64,000 nt of DNA from Rudaea sp. 3F27F6 (GTDB lineage Bacteria; Pseudomonadota; Gammaproteobacteria; Xanthomonadales; Rhodanobacteraceae): NCBI RefSeq assembly GCF_005503555.1, contig NZ_SCNG01000009.1, positions 62,001-126,000 of the forward strand. Direction: 5' to 3'. The notes under the pieces are model-generated. The model was not told the DNA's origin. It was given only the letters and a program-made list of their open reading frames with translations, and searched no databases. Positions 58,547 through 64,000 of the stretch are shown here, piece after piece. The translations under genes were made by a program, and so were the position numbers. Positions within the stretch are counted from its first letter, which is position 1. Each line of letters opens with the position of its first letter.

Positions 58547-59452
58547 CTATTCACGTTTTGTGGGTGCGACGCTGCTCCATCCCCTCTGGGTCGCCTCAAG
58601 GCGTTCTTGTTGTGAAGGAAAGTCAGGATCGGTAGACGGCGGCATTGCTTGATAAGCTGCTAAAGCTTCCGTCAAGGTTGCCCCTAGTTTCTTGAGAGCC
58701 ATTCCAGACCACGCGTCTGCGTCTAGCTCCTGCTTTTTTCTCTCGCTACTGGAAGAAGGCGGTGAATCAAAGTGGCCAAGAGCTATGTGTCCAATTTCAT
58801 GAGCTACCACGGAGTAAATTGTCCAATTTGTCCGTGTCGATTTACGAAGAGAGTCCAGAAAGGACTGAGTGTAGATTAACTTATAACCAGACGACTCCTT
58901 CGTAATCGCTGCATTGTTCCATTTTTCGTCGATCTTCTCGAAAACGATTTCAGCCTTTATCCCTGTCGCGATGGAGACTTCATCAACAACATTTCGCAAC
59001 TGCGCAACTGAGAAGTCTTCTTTAACATCCTTATTCGCTTGGGTTGCAACTATCGACAAACCTGGATCCTGGAGCGCTCGCCGAATATTGCCGTTCGAAT
59101 CGCTAATCAACCCAGCTTCCAAAAGAAATCGGATGTTCTCGCGATTCCGTTTCGCATCAGAAGAAACAAATTTCAAGATCAGATCAGTGTCGTGTTTGTC
59201 ACGAGCTAGCTTTATGTCCCACCAGCCTTTCAAATAGGAAGCGGTGAAAGTTCCAGTGAACCCGACGACGGCGACGATGATCGTCGCCAGAGGAACAGAA
59301 ATATCGACCCACTGAGATCTGAGTAGACGACGCGCCTCCAGTCGTTTGACTGCGGCTTCCGCTCTATTGACTGAAGTTTCAGAGCGGACCTTTGCGGTCT
59401 CATCGAAATCCTTGTCGGCGGGAGGCACAGAAGAGGTGGTCTTCCTACTCAT
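58547..59452 (-). CDS. Membrane-anchored HExxH metallopeptidase (M48-like)
   Basis: The 301-residue protein has an N-terminal coiled coil (NRAEAAVKRLEARRLL), one membrane helix (about 50-73, ISVPLATIIVAVVGFTGTFT), and a peptidase domain with VVAHEIGHIALGHF (H218, E219, H222) and a third-ligand region QELDADAWSGMALKKLG (E242 to D246). The ExDADxxG block is shared by M48 and ImmA-like peptidases. It lies convergent to the MoxR cassette. It could process stress or defence proteins at the membrane; the substrate is unknown. Confidence 0.78.
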   Translation of the reverse strand: MSRKTTSSVPPADKDFDETAKVRSETSVNRAEAAVKRLEARRLLRSQWVDISVPLATIIVAVVGFTGTFTASYLKGWWDIKLARDKHDTDLILKFVSSDAKRNRENIRFLLEAGLISDSNGNIRRALQDPGLSIVATQANKDVKEDFSVAQLRNVVDEVSIATGIKAEIVFEKIDEKWNNAAITKESSGYKLIYTQSFLDSLRKSTRTNWTIYSVVAHEIGHIALGHFDSPPSSSSERKKQELDADAWSGMALKKLGATLTEALAAYQAMPPSTDPDFPSQQERLEATQRGWSSVAPTKRE

Positions 59453-59709
59453 AGTAGTAATGCCTCAGATCCGACATGAGTCTGCAGTGGGCAGAATCGT
59501 TGATGTGGGGAAAGTCACATCCACATGGGGCTAGCTCAGAGGGTTCATTGCGCGGCAACCCTGTCATTTTCCCCTGAAATGCGCGCTAACGTTGACACTA
59601 TTCGCTCGATACTTCCACTTGCCCGTGAGTAAGTCTATGTTTTCTCTTGAGTTCGCTGTCAGGGACATCGTTTGCGCGCATCGACAGCCGCGGCGGCGTT
59701 CGTGCAAGC

Positions 59710-59957
59710 AGCTGTGCGCAGTAATCCTGTGAGTTCCCGCGTGTCTGCCTACAAAGAATGACCCGTGTGGCGTACGACAACAGCCCATTCCCGCTCCAAC
59801 AATCGCCCTGAAGTCAAATTGGTCCCGACAAATTGCCCTGCAATTGACCAGCCGCCGACTAAACGCCCGGTAGTCGATTCCCGCCCGACAAACAACATGC
59901 CCCCGAGTCGCAAACAGACCAAAGAAGCTGTGCGCAGTAATCCCGTGAGTTCCCGCG
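59710..59957. repeat. 32-bp direct repeat pair enclosing a small array
   Basis: Copies at 59710-59741 and 59926-59957 begin AGCTGTGCGCAGTAATCC and end GTGAGTTCCCGCG, with one mismatch in 32. The shared CTGTGCG core also appears at 60710 beside the KfrA gene end. Such repeats could be attachment sites for the recombinase at 61650. Confidence 0.65.
59790..59910. repeat. Four degenerate 30-bp tandem units with internal dyads
   Basis: CCGAC(A/T)AA recurs at 59825, 59855 and 59885, exactly 30 bp apart, and a weaker copy at 59796. GCCC recurs at 59805, 59835 and 59865. Inside the units are small hairpins such as AATTG/CAATT (59831-59845) and GACTA/TAGTC (59857-59875). The look is of iterons or recombinase/KfrA binding sites. 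Confidence 0.55.
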
Positions 59958-60184
59958 CATTAATGTTGTGAGTTTCAAAAAACACCGCTCTGTCGAAGAA
60001 ATCTCTCAGTTTTGCTCGGGCCGCACTTTGTCCATCGTTGTGAGGATCGTCTCAGTGGCGTGCTTCGGAAACTGGTTCCGTCAACGATCAACATGCTCGA
60101 CTGTGCGTCGAGCCAGCGATGCATCGCAGAAGTTCTCACACTTGGATATCCTGATACCCGATTGGCGTACAAGGATCCTACGAT

Positions 60185-60688
60185 ATGCGTCCAGGTTCTC
60201 CCATTCAGTCTGGCGACCAGAAAGAACCTGCTGGTTGGGAAGATGAGGGCCTGCCGCCACCGATCTCAACGGACGGGCGCGATCGTTTGCGAGCTTCTTT
60301 GGAGCGCCGCGATAGTCTGCTCCACTCAGAAACTTGGCTCTCCAGCGACGAAGTAGCTATCAGAATTTCCGCTAGCATCGCCGGAAATGACCAAGAACAG
60401 GACATTCGCTGGTTACGGAGGGAAGGCCGTTTGTTTGCCGTGCGATTCAAAGGAAGATATTTGCATCCGGACTTTCAGTTCAATGCCCAAGGACAACTCA
60501 TGGCAGAGGTCAAGGACCTGCTTGATGTTCTCCCTAGAACCGATGCCAATTGGAATCTTGCCTTCTGGGTATTCCAACCAACGCGAGCACTTGGTGGAAA
60601 GCGCCCGGCAGACGTTTTTCGTCAAGACCCTCAACGTGTTGTAGTCGTAGCCCAAAAAGATTTCCTAGGCGATAACGAACGCTGGTAG
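60185..60688 (+). CDS. MbcA/ParS/Xre-type toxin-binding-domain protein, orphan
   Basis: The 167-residue protein has a middle DNA-binding-like part (WLSSDEVAIRISASIAGNDQEQDIRWLRREGRLFAV) and a C-terminal block WNLAFWVFQPTRALGGKRPADVFRQDPQRVVVVA, the P..aLgg..P......p..V..A pattern of antitoxins that bind RES toxins. No RES-domain toxin gene follows; the next gene is convergent kfrA. It may be an orphan antitoxin or a regulator of the recombinase element. Confidence 0.65.
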   Translation: MRPGSPIQSGDQKEPAGWEDEGLPPPISTDGRDRLRASLERRDSLLHSETWLSSDEVAIRISASIAGNDQEQDIRWLRREGRLFAVRFKGRYLHPDFQFNAQGQLMAEVKDLLDVLPRTDANWNLAFWVFQPTRALGGKRPADVFRQDPQRVVVVAQKDFLGDNERW

Positions 60689-60731
60689 CACTCGTCTGCC
60701 CGTAAGGAACTGTGCGTAAAAATTCGCAGTT

Positions 60732-61547
60732 TTAGCGGAGCGCAACTACCTTTCGTTTGGAGGAATTCCTGTTCTTCTTTTGTGATTTGACCTCACGTTC
60801 CAGTTCGGCCACGCGCTGTTTCATGATGCGCTTCTGCTGGGCGAGATCTTCCTCTAGTTTTACACGACGCTTGGTTTCGCCAGCGGACTTAGTGTTAGCG
60901 GCTCGTGCATCCTGCTGAGCGGATTTTGCTTCTTCACGAGCTCGATCGACCTCACATAGCCAACGTTGCTCTGTGGCCTCAGCACGTTCGCGATCTGCCC
61001 TAAATTCCTTTTGCGTCTCTTCGCTGGCCCGACGCAACGCGGCCACCGTGGCCTGAGCCTCAGCGAGCGAGTGAAGGGCCGCGGTCAAGGATTGTTGCAA
61101 ATCGTCGATCCGACGCCGCTCATTGATTAGGTCCGCTTTTGCGGCCTCGCACTCGCGTTGGGAGAGCACGAGGGCCTGCTGCTGGGTTGCCTCTTGAGCC
61201 GCCGCCTGCTCAAGTTGGGCCTGCAGGGTGTTTTCCCGCTCCTGGAGTCCTCGCTCGCTTTCCTCATAACGCGCTTCCGATTCCTGCCGCGTCGCGACCA
61301 CCGCTTCGCTCCATAGCGTCATCATGGCCCGCTGCACCGCTTCAGGAATATCAGGCAACTCTGCCCGTGCCTGCGCGGCCAAGCGCCCGGCCAGCTCCGA
61401 CCACCATACCTCGAGCAGGCGTAGCAGCGTGTTTGGCGAGCCGGTACCGAGCTCGGCCCGCACTTTTTCGATGGTTGGCCGTTCGCCGCGCGCCAGCAAC
61501 GCATCCGCGGCCTTCGTCACCTGATCTTGCGTCACGCCACGTGCCAT
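60732..61547 (-). CDS. kfrA: KfrA-like DNA-binding protein
   Basis: The 271-residue protein begins with the KfrA_N domain MARGVTQDQVTKAADALLAR then GERPTIEKVRAELGTGSPNTLLRLLEVWW, followed by about 200 residues of continuous coiled coil and a basic tail (KSQKKNRNSSKRK). KfrA on plasmids binds DNA next to its own gene and forms filaments that aid partition. Chromosomal copies next to tyrosine recombinases suggest a role in controlling or organising recombination. Inverted repeats fill its divergent promoter with the recombinase gene. Confidence 0.9.
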   Translation of the reverse strand: MARGVTQDQVTKAADALLARGERPTIEKVRAELGTGSPNTLLRLLEVWWSELAGRLAAQARAELPDIPEAVQRAMMTLWSEAVVATRQESEARYEESERGLQERENTLQAQLEQAAAQEATQQQALVLSQRECEAAKADLINERRRIDDLQQSLTAALHSLAEAQATVAALRRASEETQKEFRADRERAEATEQRWLCEVDRAREEAKSAQQDARAANTKSAGETKRRVKLEEDLAQQKRIMKQRVAELEREVKSQKKNRNSSKRKVVALR

Positions 61548-61584
61548 TTCCGCCTCCGATGTCGACGCCCTACTCTTTCGCTTT

Positions 61585-61619
61585 TATACTAACGATAAGT
61601 TATATTTATCGTCAGTATA
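61585..61619. promoter_or_regulatory. 14-bp inverted repeat in the kfrA-recombinase spacer
   Basis: TATACTAACGATAA and TTATCGTCAGTATA pair at 13 of 14 positions around a 7-bp A/T-rich centre. It is midway between the two divergent starts, the expected place for a KfrA operator. Confidence 0.7.
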
Positions 61620-61629
61620 AGTCATATTT

Positions 61630-61645
61630 CGTAGTATACACTACG
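61630..61645. promoter_or_regulatory. Second inverted repeat before the recombinase start
   Basis: CGTAGT and ACTACG flank ATAC, 5 bp before the recombinase ATG. A protein bound here would block initiation. Confidence 0.6.
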
Positions 61646-61649
61646 TTGT

Positions 61650-62729
61650 ATGAAAGAAAAAAAATCCCTATCTGCACTCGCCTCGCCGGCTTCCCAGCTT
61701 TTGCTACCGGAACAATTGGCCGAACAAGCCGCCAATGCAGTTCGTGAGCTGCTCGCCGAAGCGGCCGCGGCGAACACTACGCGTAGTTACACGAGCGCCC
61801 TACGCTACTGGGCGGGCTGGCATCGGGTACGCTACGGGATTGAATTGTCGTTGCCGATCACCGAAGCCATCGTGATGCAGTTTGTCGTCGACCACGTCGC
61901 GCGTCGTGGCAAGACCGGCTTGAAATGGGAGTTGCCGCCGGCGGCCGACCAGGCGCTCGTCGCGGCCAAGCTGAAATCCAAGCTCGGCCCGTGGAAATTG
62001 GCCAGCGTCGTGCACCGAGTTGCTGTGCTGTCGACGGCGCATCGACTGAAACGGCTGACGAATCCGTGCGAAGAACCGGCCGTGCGGACCGTCCTCGGGC
62101 GTGCGCGTCGAGCCTCCGTCAAACGGGGTGAGCGGCCGGCCAAGAAAACGGCGATCACGAAAGCCGAACTCGAGGCGATGCTCGCGACGTGCGATGGTTC
62201 GTTGGAGGGAATTCGGGATCGCGCCCTGCTCTGCTTCGGTTTTGCGAGCGGTGGTCGTCGGCGCAGCGAGATTGCCGCCGCCGATATGCGCGATCTGCGG
62301 CAGACGGGCCCTCAAGCCTTCATCTATCGGCTGGAGCACAGCAAAACCCAGCAAGCCGGCCCCACGGCCAGCTCTACGCCCGATAAACCGATCTTGGACC
62401 AGGCGGCCGATGCCCTTTTGGAGTGGCTGGAGGCCTCGGGCGTTCAGGAGGGAGCGATTTTTCGCCGGATCTGGAAGAAACGGGTCGGCCCGGCGCTCTC
62501 CCCTGCCTCGGTCGGTCAGATCGTGCAGCGACGGGCGCGGCTAGCCGGGCTGGAGGGGAATTTTGGGGGGCACAGCCTACGCTCGGGTTTCGTCACCGAG
62601 GCCGGTAAACAAGGGGTGCCGTTGCCGGCGGTGATGGCGATGACGGAACACCGGTCGGTGGCCAGCGTCGTGGGGTATTTTCAGGCCGGACAAGCCGAGG
62701 AGAACCCCGCTGCCCGGCTTCTCAAGTAA
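61650..62729 (+). CDS. Tyrosine recombinase/integrase, complete
   Basis: The 359-residue protein has the N-terminal core-binding domain (AAANTTRSYTSALRYWAGWH) and a catalytic domain with the expected residues: Arg in SGGRRRSE (near 205), Lys at HSKTQ (232), HSLR (H308, R311), H334 in TEHRS and Tyr343 in VVGYFQAG. It should be active. Such enzymes integrate or excise elements at short repeats; candidates are the 32-bp repeats at 59710 and 59926. It is divergent from kfrA. Its N-terminal region resembles the two recombinase remnants at 345 and 47389. Confidence 0.94.
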   Translation: MKEKKSLSALASPASQLLLPEQLAEQAANAVRELLAEAAAANTTRSYTSALRYWAGWHRVRYGIELSLPITEAIVMQFVVDHVARRGKTGLKWELPPAADQALVAAKLKSKLGPWKLASVVHRVAVLSTAHRLKRLTNPCEEPAVRTVLGRARRASVKRGERPAKKTAITKAELEAMLATCDGSLEGIRDRALLCFGFASGGRRRSEIAAADMRDLRQTGPQAFIYRLEHSKTQQAGPTASSTPDKPILDQAADALLEWLEASGVQEGAIFRRIWKKRVGPALSPASVGQIVQRRARLAGLEGNFGGHSLRSGFVTEAGKQGVPLPAVMAMTEHRSVASVVGYFQAGQAEENPAARLLK

Positions 62730-62748
62730 CTAACGCAGCCCCTAGATC

Positions 62749-62934
62749 GTGGCGGCTGACCAAACGCGCTTTTCATCAGCTGCGGACGAGAATCGGATCT
62801 TCTCGCTCATCAAGAACGAGATCGACGTCGATCGATTTGTGGTACACAGGGACCGCTGCCGGATTTATTGCAAGAAAAACTACTCCTCCAAAGATCGCGA
62901 ACGCGAAATCATTTTCGATTTGTCAATCAAATGA
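62749..62934 (+). CDS. Small hypothetical protein
   Basis: A GTG-started frame of 61 residues reads DENRIFSLIKNEIDVDRFVV and HRDRCRIYCKKNYSSKDRER, charged and compact, 19 bp after the recombinase stop. It could be a cargo gene or the tail of a degraded one. No family recognised. Confidence 0.35.
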   Translation: MAADQTRFSSAADENRIFSLIKNEIDVDRFVVHRDRCRIYCKKNYSSKDREREIIFDLSIK

Positions 62935-63051
62935 TTCGCCCCCGATGCAGATGACTGCTCGTTCGTTTTCATCCGATTGCCAACTTCAATCTACAGATAT
63001 GTGAAAGTGCGGCAAACACGCATCGGAAAACCCCGCGCGTCGCCCCTCGAT

Positions 63052-63102
63052 CCGGACTGAGAGCGTGTTGCCCTCAGTCCGGCCGACGAGCGCAAAGCGC
63101 TC
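63052..63102. terminator. Two adjacent hairpins past the partial gene
   Basis: CCGGACTGAG (63052-63061) pairs perfectly with CTCAGTCCGG (63073-63082). GAGCGC-AAA-GCGCTC (63088-63102) forms a second perfect stem. They begin 10 nt past the stop of the minus-strand gene. With no T-run they may be processing, packaging or bidirectional termination structures. Confidence 0.5.
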
Positions 63103-63111
63103 ACACCACGA

Positions 63112-64000
63112 TCAGTTCGATTCGGTGAACTGGATGTAGGGTGCCGCCCCACCCGTGGCAGTACACGCACCAAGCGTCAAGTTGTTGCCCTCTGCAGTCG
63201 AACCCGAAAAAAGATTGCTCGGAGTGGAGTGGAAGCAAGTCGGAGCGTTGGAAGTGCCGTCATTCGCTTGAATTCGCACAGTCAGCGAAGAACCCGAGTT
63301 GAAAGTCAATCCCGAGCCGCCACCGTTCCCCACCACGTTGAATTCCGATGCGTTCCAGGTAGAGCCGATATCCAGCGTGCTGCCGCTTTGATTCACCGCC
63401 TTCGCCGTCGTGCCGTGATAGAACGTCACGCTATCGTTGCCGCTGACGGATGCAGCGCCCGTCAATTTCGCGTTTGCGAGATCGGTGAGAGCAACAGTAT
63501 CCACCGTCACTGCGGAGCTATTCTTGAAACACCCCCCTCCCTGAACGGAACGCGTCCACCCGCTCGGGCATTTGCTCGGCAACGGAAATAGCCAGTTCTG
63601 GATGTATGCCTGCGCGGGTCCGGGAACGGTGTACTCACCGGTCGATGCATAAATGAATTGCTGCCATGTTCGGCATGTCTTCGTCCCGTATCCATAGCCT
63701 TTACAGAGAGCCGACGGCCCGTTGCTCATATTGGTGTTCAGTTGCAGGGTATAGCTGCCCGTGCTCGCCGAAGTGACGCCGGTAACAGTCGGGAAGCTGC
63801 CGGTTACCGAGGTCGTCAAACCTGACGTTTCGGCTATGTAGTCGTACCCCGACCCCGCCGTTTCCGGCGATTCACCCGAGTTGCTTTCGACGCCGTCGGC
63901 GTTCGCCGCGGCCACGGCATTCACAGTTCCGCTTGCTCCATTCGTGGATCGCCGTATAGGCGTAATGGATTCGGAAGCGGGAGGTGGCAGACAGCTCTCC
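63112..64000 (-). CDS. Partial exported/phage-attachment-like protein (5' end beyond window)
   Basis: The frame is open to the right edge, so the protein is longer than the roughly 295 residues seen. It is Gly/Ser/Thr/Asn-rich, with TWQQFIYASTGEYTVPGPAQ, NWLFPLPSKCPSGWTRSVQG and GGCF, and a beta-rich end with NGGGSGLTFNSGSSLTVRI. Paired cysteines and low-complexity Gly/Ser runs suggest a surface protein, such as an inovirus adsorption protein or a pilus-associated adhesin. A GTG at 63924 is an internal start candidate only if the reading frame upstream is not used. Confidence 0.6.
   Translation of the reverse strand, partial: ESCLPPPASESITPIRRSTNGASGTVNAVAAANADGVESNSGESPETAGSGYDYIAETSGLTTSVTGSFPTVTGVTSASTGSYTLQLNTNMSNGPSALCKGYGYGTKTCRTWQQFIYASTGEYTVPGPAQAYIQNWLFPLPSKCPSGWTRSVQGGGCFKNSSAVTVDTVALTDLANAKLTGAASVSGNDSVTFYHGTTAKAVNQSGSTLDIGSTWNASEFNVVGNGGGSGLTFNSGSSLTVRIQANDGTSNAPTCFHSTPSNLFSGSTAEGNNLTLGACTATGGAAPYIQFTESN

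Larger units (their letters stand above)
59453..60184. other. Non-coding repeat field upstream of the recombinase module
   Basis: No supported ORF occurs in about 730 bp. It contains a 32-bp direct repeat (59710 and 59926) that encloses four 30-bp degenerate units (59790-59910). Confidence 0.55.

Noticed and set aside
59528-59570. tRNA-like start GGGGCTAGCTCAGAGGG
   Set aside because: No acceptor partner or anticodon arm can be built from the following 80 bases.
59790-59910. 30-bp periodic repeats as a CRISPR array
   Set aside because: The units are degenerate, contiguous and lack unique spacers; no cas gene is near.
60708-60731. AACTG/CAGTT dyad between the MbcA-like and kfrA genes as a terminator
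   Set aside because: The stem is only 5 bp with an A/T loop; it is more notable for the CTGTGCG core shared with the 32-bp repeats.

Overview
The window reads as a chromosomal segment of a GC-rich gammaproteobacterium. The Xanthomonas-type attC cassette sites, a dif-like Xer site beside phage-like genes, Tat- and Sec-exported glucan enzymes, and a secreted protein with a repeat style I associate with Xanthomonadales all suggest Xanthomonadaceae or Rhodanobacteraceae. This placement is an inference from gene content; no rRNA or marker gene is present.

Layout. (1) 1-976 is mobile-element debris: a tyrosine-recombinase 5' remnant and two IS3-family fragments. (2) 977-15588 is a glucan/polysaccharide locus. 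Nine tightly packed minus-strand genes (HlyD-like adaptor, OpgH-like GT2, nucleotidyltransferase, fused heptose kinase-isomerase, radical SAM/SPASM protein, DegT aminotransferase, SAM methyltransferase-like protein, GH144-type glucanase, GT-C-like membrane protein) run divergently from an opgD/G gene. Several junctions are ATGA overlaps, so the set looks co-translated. (3) 15578-29896 is the most striking region: an apparent class IIb-microcin-like system. A previously uncalled 53-residue precursor has a double-glycine leader and a 16-residue core made mostly of glycine. It sits beside a C39-peptidase ABC exporter, an HlyD adaptor and an RND pump. A divergent operon encodes a deleted MacB-type ATPase, a tandem double adaptor, a lipoprotein adaptor, a MacB-type permease and a DsbA-like protein. 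Next to it are two genes resembling the microcin C-terminal modification pair (HlyC-like and MchC/MceJ-like); the larger one carries SelO-like nucleotidyl-transfer motifs. (4) 30103-37667 holds a cyclic beta-1,2-glucan synthase-like protein that lacks its GH94 phosphorylase domain, a MarR regulator with a perfect 20-bp palindrome, and a GH39/PslG-like glycosidase.

(5) 37657-47502 is accessory DNA: a truncated protein kinase, a secreted protein, two integron cassettes with attC sites but no integrase, an NmrA/LysR pair, a membrane protein/TetR pair, a GIY-YIG protein, a dif-like site followed by filamentous-phage-like remnants (one interrupted by an in-frame amber codon), and a second recombinase 5' remnant. 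(6) 47582-58386 is a five-gene cassette, VWA - SWIM - HEAT/DUF4132 - MoxR AAA+ - DUF5682, the counterpart of E. coli yehP/yehQ/molR-type/yehL/yehM and of the MoxR-vWA conflict systems. (7) 58547-64000 has a membrane-anchored HExxH peptidase, an MbcA/ParS-like orphan, a KfrA-like protein divergent from a complete tyrosine recombinase, a repeat field with a 32-bp direct repeat and four 30-bp units, and a partial exported or phage-attachment-like protein running off the right edge.

How the genes may work together: regions 2 and 4 both point to beta-1,2-linked glucans (OpgH/OpgD synthesis, CGS-like synthase, GH144 endo-glucanase), with region 2 able to supply an activated heptose decoration. Region 3 looks like production, modification and export of a glycine-rich peptide.
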